Part shown: one piece after another, positions 17,619 to 26,635 of the stretch
Numbering within the stretch: position 1 is the first letter of the stretch
Layout: the number at the start of each line of letters is the position of its first letter
From: Sediminibacterium ginsengisoli
Lineage (GTDB): Bacteria; Bacteroidota; Bacteroidia; Chitinophagales; Chitinophagaceae
Reading direction: 5' to 3'
Assembly: GCF_900167075.1 (NCBI RefSeq)
Contig: NZ_FUWH01000003.1
Location: 124,001 to 188,000 of the forward strand
DNA: 64,000 nt
The notes under the pieces: generated by a model
Database searches by the model: none
Seen by the model: the letters and a program-made list of their open reading frames with translations, nothing else
Told to the model about the DNA's origin: nothing
Translations under genes and position numbers: made by a program

Positions 17619-18581
17619 TTATTTGCGTGCCATTACTTTTTCGGCGGCTGCAACAATAAACGGCGTATCGAGGCCGTATTTGGTGAGCAGTTCGGTTGGT
17701 TTACCGCTTTCGCCGAATGTATCGTCTGTGCCGATGTATTCAACAGGAACAGGACAGTGTTTTGCAGCTACCTGGCCAATTGCATCGCCAAGGCCGCCGA
17801 TCACATTATGCTCTTCCACAGTTACTGCGCAACGGGTCTTTTTGATAGACGCGATCACAGCTTCGGTATCCAATGGTTTGATCGTGTGGATATTGATCAG
17901 TTCCACGCTGATGCCTTTTTCTTCCAGGATGCAACCCGCTTCGATGGCTTTCCATACCATATGGCCGCAGGCGAAGATGGACACATCTGCACCATCACTC
18001 AGTTTTTGTGCTTTACCGATCACGAAATCGCTTCCGTCTTCTTTGGTGAAGTTTGGCCATTTCGGGCGACCGAAACGCAGGTATACCGGGCCTTCATAAG
18101 CCGCAATTGCCTTGGTGGCAGCTTTGGTCTGGTTGAAATCGCAGGGTACGATCACAGTCATACCAGGCAGCATTTTCATCAGGCCTATATCTTCCAGGAT
18201 CTGGTGGGTTGCACCATCTTCGCCCAGGGTAAGTCCTGCGTGCGAAGCACAGATCTTTACATTTTTTCCGCTGTAAGCCACGCTCTGACGGATCTGGTCG
18301 TACACACGGCCGGTGCTGAAGTTTGCGAAAGTAGTGGTGTAAGGGATTTTGCCGCCGATGGTCATACCCGCAGCAATACCGATCATATTGGCTTCTGCGA
18401 TACCTACCTGTACAAAACGCTCAGGAAAATCCTTGATAAAAGGCCCCAGTTTCAGCGATCCGGCGAGGTCTGCAGTGAGCACCACCACATTTTCATTTTC
18501 CTTACCGATCTCGTGGATGCCTTCGCCAAAACCGCCGCGGGTTTCTTTTTCGTTGAGTACCTGGATATCTTTTAGCTTCAT
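17619..18581 (-). CDS. Transketolase C-terminal subunit (split enzyme)
   Basis: This 320-residue protein equals the pyrimidine-binding plus C-terminal domains of transketolase. The conserved catalytic Glu is E63 (VGIAEANMIG), and HAGLTLGEDGATHQ and DFNQTKAA are typical. In the split form a separate N-terminal half binds the ThDP diphosphate, and the pair transfers two-carbon units in the pentose phosphate pathway. The N-terminal half is usually the neighbouring gene. Here the upstream neighbour is instead the GH18-NodB-GT2 gene, so the partner must be elsewhere. A strong terminator follows. Confidence 0.88.
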   Translation of the reverse strand: MKLKDIQVLNEKETRGGFGEGIHEIGKENENVVVLTADLAGSLKLGPFIKDFPERFVQVGIAEANMIGIAAGMTIGGKIPYTTTFANFSTGRVYDQIRQSVAYSGKNVKICASHAGLTLGEDGATHQILEDIGLMKMLPGMTVIVPCDFNQTKAATKAIAAYEGPVYLRFGRPKWPNFTKEDGSDFVIGKAQKLSDGADVSIFACGHMVWKAIEAGCILEEKGISVELINIHTIKPLDTEAVIASIKKTRCAVTVEEHNVIGGLGDAIGQVAAKHCPVPVEYIGTDDTFGESGKPTELLTKYGLDTPFIVAAAEKVMARK

Positions 18582-18630
18582 AACAGTCTATAATTTGCGT
18601 TGAAAGTGCTGCAAAGTAAAGGAAAACGGT

Positions 18631-21600
18631 TTAATTGCCGGCCACAACCTCTTTTACATTCCCCGTTCTTTTTAAAACACCCCAGTGCTGCAATTCTCCT
18701 TTTACGGCTTTCCGCATTGCCCGGAACAGGACTACCAGCAGCAGCCACCGGTAAACGATGCGCTGGGGGATAAGCCAGACCAGTTTCCCGGCTTTTTCCT
18801 TTTCAAAACTGAAGGCCAGTATGGCCACAGCTATGTCTACCAGCATGAACAGCAGGTAATAGATCCCTATTTCGGCCGCATTACCGGTAAATAAGCCTAT
18901 CAGCATCATCAGGTCGGCAAAGGGCGCAAACAGCGGAATGATGTATTTGAACAACAGGATATCCGGCAGCACGATCCAGCCGATCCGCGGGTATTTTACA
19001 TTGAACAATGCATCCCGGTTTTTCCAGAAGGTCTGCATCACCCCGAATGTCCAGCGAAAGCGTTGTTTCATGAACTGTTTGAGGGTTTCCGGTGCTTCTG
19101 TGAGGGCCACGGCATCATTTTCATTCACAACCCGGTAACCGCAACGCAGGATGCGGATAGTAAGGTCACAATCTTCCGCCAGCGTATCGGTAGTAAACCC
19201 GCCCGCCATTAACAGGGCCTCTTTCCTGAATGCACCGATGGCTCCGGGCACTACGGTAATGGCATTGAACCAGGCAAATGCTTTACGGTCTATGCCCTGG
19301 CTGGAAATATATTCTATGTTCTGCCAGCGCGTCAGCAGGTTCACCTCATTTCCCACTTTCACATTACCGGCTACCGCTCCCGTTTCTGCATTGCCGGCGA
19401 AATGCCGCATCATTTTACTTACTGCATCCGGCTTCAGCTTCGTGTCGGCATCAATGCAGACAACAAATCCGGCATTCGTTTGCGCTATACCATAATTCAA
19501 TGCAGAAGCTTTCCCGCCATTAGGCTTGCTCAGTACCCGCACTTTCGGATGTTCTTTAAACGCAGCATATACTTTTTCATACGTCGCGTCTTTGCTTCCG
19601 TCGTCTACAAATATGATATTGAAATCAGGATAATCGCATTTCAGCAGGTTATGCAATGAGCTTACCGCATTCACTTCTTCATTATATGCAGGTACTATTA
19701 TTGATACCAGCGGATATTCTCCTGTTTCGAAACGCAGTTTTTTCTCACGGCGGTGCTGCAGGGTTGCGAGCACCAGCAGTATCAGCATCCTGATCGTTCC
19801 GAGCAACAGGAATACGATAAACAAACCTGCAAGGATACGGCTGCCGTAGTAACCGCCTTCCATTAAAAGATAATTCAGCTGCATCAGATCTTTCTGCGGA
19901 ACCGGCGGCATGATCTCATCTTTCTTTTTACCGAGCAGGTCTGCAATACTTGTAAACCTGTAGCCGTTTTTCTGCAGGTATGTAATGATGCGCGGCAAGG
20001 CTTCCATGGTTGCCAACCTGTTTCCGCCCGCATCATGCAGCAGAATGATATTGCCCGAATCTTTCATCTTTACCACACGGTTGAAAATAGAATCCGCATT
20101 CAGGGGATGATCCTCTCCTATCTGCCAGTCTTTGGGGTCTATATTTTCTCCGATCGTGAGATAGTCTTCTGTACGCCGCAGGCTGATGGGCATCAGTGCC
20201 TCCATTTCGCCCGGTCTTGTATTATCAGCATCGCTGTATGGCGCGCGGAAAAGCACGGTACCATGTCCGGTGATGCATTCCAGCAGCAAACGTGTTGCGT
20301 CGATCTCAAGACTCGCGCGCTGGTTACTCACCCTTGCGATGTTGGGATGCGTGAATGTGTGGTTGCCCAGTTCATGCCCTTCGCGGTAGATCCTTTTTAC
20401 CAGCGGGATATTTTTCTCTGCTTCGATCCCGATCAGGAAGAACACCGCAGGCACTTTGTACTTCGCCAGTATATCCAGCACTTTACCGGTGTATTCCGGA
20501 TCAGGCCCATCATCAAACGTCAGGACCATTTTCTTTCCTTCGGGAGGGGCCATCTGCTTCACCAGGAACATGGATGGCAATGAATCATAACGTTCTTCCG
20601 TGATCAGCATGGATGATGTGTCCAGCTCAGGTGTGATATGTCCCTTCCTCGGCAGCGACACCACATTCATCACTTCGCCTTCGCCGATATAATCGATCGA
20701 ATTACTGCCGTCTATTTTAGTAAGCTGTGTAAAATCGAAACTGCGCAATGCCTTTTTGGTCATAGGCTGGTTATAGAATTTCCACAGTCGCAGGTCTTCG
20801 CTCCCTAGCCGCCACAAAGATGTTCCCGCCAGTCCGTATTCCGTTGCATAACGGACTGTATTGAAGTTGGAGACTGCATCTGTAAAATGTACTTCGTGCA
20901 GATCGTTCACTTCATCGTAATACTGGTAACTGAGATTGAACGTTTCGTTACTGAACCGTACATGCCCTTCACTTTCCCTTGCAACGGTTAATGCTTTATC
21001 GTAACTGAGCGTGGTGGTTTGCCCGCCTGCCACCCAGTCGTAACCATATCCTGCCATACACAACACGATCTTTTCCGGCGGCACTTTCGATGCTACATGA
21101 TCCAGTGCTTTTTCCACCCAGCGCTGGCTGCTGACAGGTCCGGGCTTACTGCCTGAAGAATGCTCATCGTAAGCCATCAGGAAAATATAGTCGTTGTATT
21201 TTGCCAGTGCGGCATGATCGTAATCCGTGTTGAAGGGGCTTACGTCCTGCGATACCAGCAATCCTGCTGCATGCAGGCGTTCATACAATTCTTTCTGGAA
21301 TGCCGTGAGCGCTTCATTCTTTTCTTCTATCAGCGCTTCAAAATCTATATTGACACCGGCAAAACCATATCGTTTACAAACATCGAGCAGGGCGTTGATC
21401 AGTTTTGTTTTTTTGGCGGGATTATTCAGTATGCGGTGCACTACATCGCCCCGCCAGGCAGCATTATAGTTATTGGTAAGCAGGGGCATTATTTTCACGC
21501 CTGCATTTTTCATGATGCCGTATGCCGACTGGTCTATTCTTGTTTCGAGACTGTCGCCCGACGGATTGAGAAAAAACCATTCGGGAATCACCAGGTTGAG

Positions 21601-22005
21601 CTTGTTTACATGCCTGCGTAAAGAGATCAGCGACTGCGGATCCCAGTTTACATAGAAAGCCGCGCGGATACCCAGGCTGTCGCTGAAATAAGGGGAGTTG
21701 GACAGATTCAGCACGCTGTCGTGCTGACCGCTGCCTTTGCCCCGGCGCCAGCGGTCATCTATGAATTTGCGGATACCCTGGTATTGTTTAGCCTGCGGCA
21801 CATTGGTCTTTTCGGAAAGCAATACTTTTTTCCGTGCCTGGTCTTCAAAGGAGGGCAGCTTCTGAACGCCAAGTGTGATATAAGCGATGATGAATGCGGC
21901 AATGGAAACAACCAGCAGGAATAACAGGATGCGACTCCCCCATTTCACCCGTTGCCAGCGCGACGGGTTGCTGGTCTGAAATATCTGTTCATTATGTATG
22001 CTCAT
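18631..22005 (-). CDS. Trimodular GH18-polysaccharide deacetylase-GT2 membrane protein
   Basis: The protein has 1124 residues. A membrane helix (about 24-46) is followed by a GH18 chitinase-like domain (about 105-410) that retains the acid pair in GVNIDFEAL (D221, E223). A NodB polysaccharide deacetylase (about 490-690) has LTFDDGPDP and HTFTHP metal-site motifs. Another helix (723-748) leads to a processive GT2 (about 765-1000) with DDGSKD, DADTK, AEDCD and QRFRW (QxxRW), and at least three C-terminal helices. The domains resemble the separate PgaB and PgaC functions of poly-N-acetylglucosamine systems. I infer synthesis, export, partial deacetylation and trimming of a beta-linked amino-sugar polymer. 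The polymer itself is not identified. Confidence 0.9.
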   Translation of the reverse strand: MSIHNEQIFQTSNPSRWQRVKWGSRILLFLLVVSIAAFIIAYITLGVQKLPSFEDQARKKVLLSEKTNVPQAKQYQGIRKFIDDRWRRGKGSGQHDSVLNLSNSPYFSDSLGIRAAFYVNWDPQSLISLRRHVNKLNLVIPEWFFLNPSGDSLETRIDQSAYGIMKNAGVKIMPLLTNNYNAAWRGDVVHRILNNPAKKTKLINALLDVCKRYGFAGVNIDFEALIEEKNEALTAFQKELYERLHAAGLLVSQDVSPFNTDYDHAALAKYNDYIFLMAYDEHSSGSKPGPVSSQRWVEKALDHVASKVPPEKIVLCMAGYGYDWVAGGQTTTLSYDKALTVARESEGHVRFSNETFNLSYQYYDEVNDLHEVHFTDAVSNFNTVRYATEYGLAGTSLWRLGSEDLRLWKFYNQPMTKKALRSFDFTQLTKIDGSNSIDYIGEGEVMNVVSLPRKGHITPELDTSSMLITEERYDSLPSMFLVKQMAPPEGKKMVLTFDDGPDPEYTGKVLDILAKYKVPAVFFLIGIEAEKNIPLVKRIYREGHELGNHTFTHPNIARVSNQRASLEIDATRLLLECITGHGTVLFRAPYSDADNTRPGEMEALMPISLRRTEDYLTIGENIDPKDWQIGEDHPLNADSIFNRVVKMKDSGNIILLHDAGGNRLATMEALPRIITYLQKNGYRFTSIADLLGKKKDEIMPPVPQKDLMQLNYLLMEGGYYGSRILAGLFIVFLLLGTIRMLILLVLATLQHRREKKLRFETGEYPLVSIIVPAYNEEVNAVSSLHNLLKCDYPDFNIIFVDDGSKDATYEKVYAAFKEHPKVRVLSKPNGGKASALNYGIAQTNAGFVVCIDADTKLKPDAVSKMMRHFAGNAETGAVAGNVKVGNEVNLLTRWQNIEYISSQGIDRKAFAWFNAITVVPGAIGAFRKEALLMAGGFTTDTLAEDCDLTIRILRCGYRVVNENDAVALTEAPETLKQFMKQRFRWTFGVMQTFWKNRDALFNVKYPRIGWIVLPDILLFKYIIPLFAPFADLMMLIGLFTGNAAEIGIYYLLFMLVDIAVAILAFSFEKEKAGKLVWLIPQRIVYRWLLLVVLFRAMRKAVKGELQHWGVLKRTGNVKEVVAGN

Positions 22006-22185
22006 GCAGGGGTAACCGGTCTAGATAGCGCAAATTAGAAAGATCACGGCTTGTTTCAAATAATCAAACGATAAAGTGCTGGTAAAATTTGATAAAACTA
22101 CCATATGGACATTGGTCTTTTTTTCCTGAAAATGCAATACATTCATGATCCTATTTAACGTATCCTAAAACCAACAACAATTGCC

Positions 22186-23655
22186 ATGAAAAAGAAGCCG
22201 GTTGAAGAAGCGAATAACCAGCGTTCGAGAAGAAATTTTCTGCGTAACGGAGCCACTGCGCTCGCAGGTTTTTACATCCTGCCCCGCCATGTACTGGGCG
22301 GACCGGGCTTTACAGCACCGAGCGACAAACTGCAGATAGCCGGTATCGGTGCCGGCGGTAAGGGCGAAAGCGATCTCTGGAACTTCTTCCAGAGCGGCAA
22401 AGCCGATATTGCGTTTCTCTGCGATGTGGATGAGAGGCAGACGAAGAAAAGCCGTCAGCGTTATCCAAAAGCCAAACTGTATAAGGATTACCGTGAAATG
22501 CTGGATAAGGAAGCGAAACATATCGATGCCGTATCCGTATCCACACCAGACCATATGCATGCTGTACAGGCCATGGCCGCCATGCAGCTCAACAAGCATG
22601 TATACGTTCAGAAACCTTTAACCCACGATATTTACGAAGCCCGTATGCTTACCCAGGCAGCACACCGCTATAAGGTAGTAACACAGATGGGTAACCAGGG
22701 ATCTTCCGGAGACGGTGTACGGCAATTAATGGAATGGTACAATGCCGGCCTGCTGGGCGATGTGCATACGATCTATTGTTATACCGACAGACCCGTATGG
22801 CCGCAGGGTATCGGCTGGCCTTCCGCTACCAATGCCATTCCGGCTGAGCTCGACTGGAATCTCTGGCTGGGTACTGCACCTTACAGGGAGTATGTAGACG
22901 GACTGCTGCCATTCAACTGGCGTGGCTGGTGGGATTTCGGAACCGGAGCCCTCGGAGACATGGCCTGCCATATCATGGCGCCGGCTTTTGCAGTGCTCGG
23001 ACTCGGCTATCCCGTTTCGGCAGAATGCAGTGTGGCAACTCCCTATATCCAGAACTGGACAAAAGCCTACCATCCGGAATCAGGTCCTGTTTCATCATCC
23101 ATTACCTTAACCTTCAAAGGAGAAAAGGGTAAACCTGATGTGAAACTCCACTGGATGGATGGTGGCATACAACCGGAAAGGCCTGAAGAACTCGGACCCA
23201 ATGAAATGATGGGCGATGGCGGCAACGGTGCGATATTTATCGGGACCAAGGGTAAGATGATGTGCGGCACTTATGGTATCAACCCGCAGCTGCTGCCAAC
23301 ATCACGCACCAAAGAAACCAATACGCCACAAACCATTGCCCGTGTACCCAAAGGCGATGCCGGCCACTATGCCGCGTGGGTAGAAGCCGCCATTGCCGGT
23401 TATGGCAGCGAAAAAGCAAAGAACCTCAGCTCACATTTCGATATTGCCGGACCGCTTACCGAAAGCGTACTGATGGGTAACCTGGCTATACGCAGCTATG
23501 ATATCCAGAAAAAAGATGATAAAGGAAAAGTGTCTTATCCCGGCCGTAATATCAAACTGCTGTGGGACGGACCCAATATGCGCATCACCAACTTCGACGA
23601 AGCCAACCAGTTCGTAAAACGTACTTACCGCGACGGCTGGAGCCTGGGTGTGTAA
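22186..23655 (+). CDS. Exported Gfo/Idh/MocA-family oxidoreductase
   Basis: This 489-residue protein has a twin-arginine signal (SRRNFLRNGATALAG), so it is probably exported folded with its cofactor. The Rossmann part begins LQIAGIGAGGKG, and the usual EKP motif appears as QKPLTHD. The C-terminal half with LPFNWRGWWDFGTGALGDMACH is typical of the exported Bacteroidota subfamily. Members act on sugars or glycosides with tightly bound NAD(P). Exported relatives often belong to oxidative glycan pathways, and a related gene set lies at 26689-34414. It is a single gene with its own terminator, transcribed away from the large GT2 fusion gene. Confidence 0.88.
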   Translation: MKKKPVEEANNQRSRRNFLRNGATALAGFYILPRHVLGGPGFTAPSDKLQIAGIGAGGKGESDLWNFFQSGKADIAFLCDVDERQTKKSRQRYPKAKLYKDYREMLDKEAKHIDAVSVSTPDHMHAVQAMAAMQLNKHVYVQKPLTHDIYEARMLTQAAHRYKVVTQMGNQGSSGDGVRQLMEWYNAGLLGDVHTIYCYTDRPVWPQGIGWPSATNAIPAELDWNLWLGTAPYREYVDGLLPFNWRGWWDFGTGALGDMACHIMAPAFAVLGLGYPVSAECSVATPYIQNWTKAYHPESGPVSSSITLTFKGEKGKPDVKLHWMDGGIQPERPEELGPNEMMGDGGNGAIFIGTKGKMMCGTYGINPQLLPTSRTKETNTPQTIARVPKGDAGHYAAWVEAAIAGYGSEKAKNLSSHFDIAGPLTESVLMGNLAIRSYDIQKKDDKGKVSYPGRNIKLLWDGPNMRITNFDEANQFVKRTYRDGWSLGV

Positions 23656-23666
23656 GAGATGATATC

Positions 23667-23710
23667 AAAAAGAGAGGCTGTATCTTACTTTTGATACAGC
23701 CTCTCTTTAT
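23667..23710 (+). terminator. Rho-independent terminator after the exported Gfo/Idh/MocA gene
   Basis: A 16-bp perfect stem (23669-23684 with 23693-23708, arms AAAGAGAGGCTGTATC and its complement) has an 8-base loop, and TTTATT follows. It begins about 12 bases after the stop codon and marks the edge of the following accessory pair. Confidence 0.9.
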
Positions 23711-23806
23711 TCGGATCCCTGATGGAGAGCAAGTGTCGTTTATGCGATTCTCAGAGCTTTTATTTTACGTTGAGACTTCCTCTTTTATACTGATATTTTA
23801 ATCCCA

Positions 23807-24544
23807 TCACTCGACCTTTACTATTGAGAATAGATCCAGCTTCGAAAAGAACTCAAGCAGTTTTTTAAGAAAACCCATTCCTGCTGAACCGAGATCGATA
23901 TCATAGGTGATACGATCACCTTCATGCGAAAATCTCCAGTTATGCACCACGCCGTATTCTCGATCCTTTTTCTCTGAACGTTCATTGAAGTCACCGATAA
24001 AATCGTCTATTTGCTGAAACACACTCGGAGTATCCACAGCTACTCCTTCTCTGAGTTCTAATTGGATGCTGCAGTCTATGTTCAGACGTTCAACGATTAA
24101 TTCATAAGTCAGGTCTTTTATTTTAAAAGGCTGTCCAATGTTTGGATACATCTGCTTATGATACGCCAGCGGATCCAATCCCTCAAACCAGAATTCTATA
24201 TCAGAACAATCAACATCGCTGTCATCCGTTTTGTAAACCCTGCCTGACTTTGATTTCCAGGATATAGTGACCGGGAAATTGTAGTTATTTATCCAGATTT
24301 CAGATGAAAATTCTGTTATTGAATCTTTGGTTCGCAGAAAAAATTCCTGTGTTGATGCCCCAGCCCACCCTATTAAAACCTTTTTGTTCACTTTAAATCC
24401 GACACGATTTTCAAATAATGATGTTAGCTGACTATTGGCGCAATCAACAAATTTTTGCGAAAATTTTAAACCGTATCGTTTTTCACACTGCTCGATATAT
24501 ATATCCGGGTAAGAAAAAAGAGTGTTCGAAACTTGTCTATTCAT
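23807..24544 (-). CDS. Hypothetical protein, candidate immunity partner of the adjacent toxin-like gene
   Basis: This 245-residue soluble protein has no signal peptide, no membrane helix and no motif I recognise. It begins 18 bases after the large toxin-like gene on the same strand, so the two are probably co-transcribed. The base composition is visibly richer in A/T than in the flanking metabolic genes, and it shares this with its partner. Acidic and aromatic residues are frequent (DDSDVDCSDIEFWFEG). Position, size and lack of relatives that I can recognise fit an immunity protein, but this is inference from gene order only. A cytoplasmic location would match a toxin acting on nucleic acid. 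Confidence 0.6.
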   Translation of the reverse strand: MNRQVSNTLFSYPDIYIEQCEKRYGLKFSQKFVDCANSQLTSLFENRVGFKVNKKVLIGWAGASTQEFFLRTKDSITEFSSEIWINNYNFPVTISWKSKSGRVYKTDDSDVDCSDIEFWFEGLDPLAYHKQMYPNIGQPFKIKDLTYELIVERLNIDCSIQLELREGVAVDTPSVFQQIDDFIGDFNERSEKKDREYGVVHNWRFSHEGDRITYDIDLGSAGMGFLKKLLEFFSKLDLFSIVKVE

Positions 24545-24562
24545 AACGATAAATTTAAGGTA

Positions 24563-26416
24563 TTATAAAGCACGAGCATAACGTATGATCCTTCCTGCCA
24601 GCATGAAACTTGCCCAATCATCGGCCAATCCTCCTCCCCAGGTCAAAATATCCTGAACTATTGTTCCAACTATAATGCCTACTCCAACTGTGACACCAGC
24701 TGCTTTAATATAGTTTAGCAAAGGTAAATTCGCAGTATCGCGGAAAAATTCGGCAATAACAGCATCGGAATTTTGCAGATTATTCATTAGTTTCTTTGCT
24801 AATCTTGAAATCCTGTCGAGATTGGTTTGCGGTATAGCCACAGGTATCGGTGCGGGCACAGAACTTTTGGGCACATACCTGTACAGAATTACACCACTTT
24901 CAGCCAGCGATGCTTCCAGCCACTCATTCGGTCTCTTTGCCTGGTAATACCTGGTTGCAAAGGTAAATCCCTTCTGCCATGCCGGGGCAATGGCAATAGG
25001 CTTCATCGGACAATGCGTATTCGCCAGTGCTACATACGAGGCCACTTCAGTCCGTCCATCCGATAAACCCTGTGGATTGTTGGGTTTTACTTCAAATATT
25101 TCGCCAGTAATTGTGTTTACTATATCAGCATATCCCTGCCTGCCGCTTCCTGTACTACTTGCTCCAGGAACCCCAAATTCAACCTCACCCGCGATTGGGT
25201 TTTCAAGTACATAGTTATACATAATGAGCCAGTGCTCTAAAGTTCCTGACCATTTTACATTGCCGGTTCGATTAGTGCCATTACAACCTCCCGCAAGTAT
25301 GACATTATCGGCCAGGTCTTCGGCATCTATTTGATCAAAGATTGCTTTTTCTGAAATAGTCATTTGCGGCTCAGGGTCGGGCTCTGGATCACTCGGCTCC
25401 CACCCTGGCGCACAGGGATCATTCGGGTCAACGCCGCTAAGTTTTACTTTAGTCTGTACCTCAACATTTTTAGAATCTGGGATGTTGCCACCACCGTCGC
25501 ATGGGGTGGGTGGAGGACCCGAACCACCACCGCCTCCGGTTCCACCTCCTCCACTTCCACCGCCAGTTTCACCTGATCCGCCGCCCAAGCCATCATCTAA
25601 CCACTGTCCATAGCAAAAAGTTAGATCCATCTGAACAGAAGGACATTCTGGACATCGGTCGCAGATTCCGCCCGGCCCAAAGCAATTGCCCGTTGTTCTG
25701 ATATAAGGACAATTTGTAAAAAAAATAGTCACGTCCTCACAAGTTTCAGAATAATACAGCATATCATTTTTAACCGCTTGCTGATGCTCCTTTTTTCCGA
25801 TGGCAACAAATATAGAATTGGCTTCGGCATGATCTTGGCTGGAAAAAATGGATGGATCAGTTATCCTGAAATTCTTATGTCCAAATACGATCTTATCGAA
25901 CATCATGAAAGACAAAGCAAACTGCTGAGCCTTTTGTTTTGAAGCGTCCAAATATAGTAGCCTTTTATACTGCCAGTCATTGACATAACTGATCGTGGTA
26001 TCGCTAGCTGAAGCTGTTATAATCATTACAGCATTTACATGGTTTTGGGAATCACGTGCAAAGGGCACATAATAAACATCACTTTCATTTCCATTCTGGT
26101 TTGAACTAACTGACAAGCCACTTCCGTTCATTCCAACCCTGGTTTTTTTTGCGCCCTTTTTCAGCATCTTGTCCCACCGGGGATAACCGATCCGTTCAAT
26201 GGTCTGTACTATAAAAGGGTGGCTTTGGTTCTTTCGCTGGATGTATGCTACTACCACCGTTTCAGCTGCATCGCCGCTGCGATGGGCACCAAAGAATTTT
26301 TCCTTGCTAATATCATCATTTGTTCGGGTGATCTCCAATTTGCGGCAGGACACATGCAATGTCATCGCCAGCAGCCATAAAATGGCCGGTCTCATTAAAA
26401 GTTTAGTTAGTTTCAC
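24563..26416 (-). CDS. Lipoprotein-like polymorphic toxin candidate with PD-(D/E)XK-like nuclease motif
   Basis: The protein has 617 residues from a GTG start; an ATG lies at 26395. An N-terminal signal ends in LHVSC, a loose lipobox. Residues 35-240 form an unknown globular domain. A Cys-rich patch (236-268) and a Gly/Ser-rich linker (about 276-310) follow. Residues 350-520 resemble restriction-endonuclease-fold toxins, with D431 in GYADIV and E442-x-K444 in GEIFEVKP. A helical tail with one hydrophobic segment (about 573-590) ends GGGLADDWASF. This build (surface anchor, flexible linker, C-terminal nuclease) is typical of polymorphic toxins. The next gene could be the immunity protein. The nuclease activity is inferred from the motif alone. 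Confidence 0.65.
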   Translation of the reverse strand: MKLTKLLMRPAILWLLAMTLHVSCRKLEITRTNDDISKEKFFGAHRSGDAAETVVVAYIQRKNQSHPFIVQTIERIGYPRWDKMLKKGAKKTRVGMNGSGLSVSSNQNGNESDVYYVPFARDSQNHVNAVMIITASASDTTISYVNDWQYKRLLYLDASKQKAQQFALSFMMFDKIVFGHKNFRITDPSIFSSQDHAEANSIFVAIGKKEHQQAVKNDMLYYSETCEDVTIFFTNCPYIRTTGNCFGPGGICDRCPECPSVQMDLTFCYGQWLDDGLGGGSGETGGGSGGGGTGGGGGSGPPPTPCDGGGNIPDSKNVEVQTKVKLSGVDPNDPCAPGWEPSDPEPDPEPQMTISEKAIFDQIDAEDLADNVILAGGCNGTNRTGNVKWSGTLEHWLIMYNYVLENPIAGEVEFGVPGASSTGSGRQGYADIVNTITGEIFEVKPNNPQGLSDGRTEVASYVALANTHCPMKPIAIAPAWQKGFTFATRYYQAKRPNEWLEASLAESGVILYRYVPKSSVPAPIPVAIPQTNLDRISRLAKKLMNNLQNSDAVIAEFFRDTANLPLLNYIKAAGVTVGVGIIVGTIVQDILTWGGGLADDWASFMLAGRIIRYARAL

Positions 26417-26517
26417 AATAGTCTAATTTTGGGACGGTGAAACTATCGATCTAAAACAGAATAAAACATCGTTAAAACACCCATTTTTAACCAACAGGTT
26501 TTAATCATCTTTGCTGG

Positions 26518-26598
26518 ATGTTTAAAACATCAACCAATACCATTAAGTTGGAAGAATCGGTGAGCAGCAATGTGGCGGGCGGGCATGCCCAACCCTGA
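26518..26598 (+). CDS. Possible 26-codon small peptide gene divergent from the toxin-like gene
   Basis: An ATG-initiated frame of 26 codons ends with Val-Ala-Gly-Gly-His-Ala-Gln-Pro and then TGA. It lies in the 272-base gap between the divergent toxin-like gene and the convergent isomerase gene. A hairpin with a good plus-strand T-run follows at 26636-26675, which suggests a short plus-strand transcript. A near-match to the -7 element (CATCTTTG) lies only a few bases before the ATG, so translation from it would be almost leaderless. This could be a small RNA, a peptide or chance. The rest of the gap shows nothing else I can name. Confidence 0.2.
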   Translation: MFKTSTNTIKLEESVSSNVAGGHAQP

Positions 26599-26635
26599 TC
26601 ACAATACCATCAACCCTCACAACCCCAAAGAAGAA

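Noticed and set aside
17610..18575. 321-codon plus-strand frame
   Set aside because: It is antisense to the transketolase half, whose motifs are intact. It is a shadow frame.
25490..25590. Short tandem-like repeats that could suggest a repeat array
   Set aside because: They are Gly/Ser codons of the linker in the toxin-like protein. There are no spacers of equal length, so it is not a CRISPR array.
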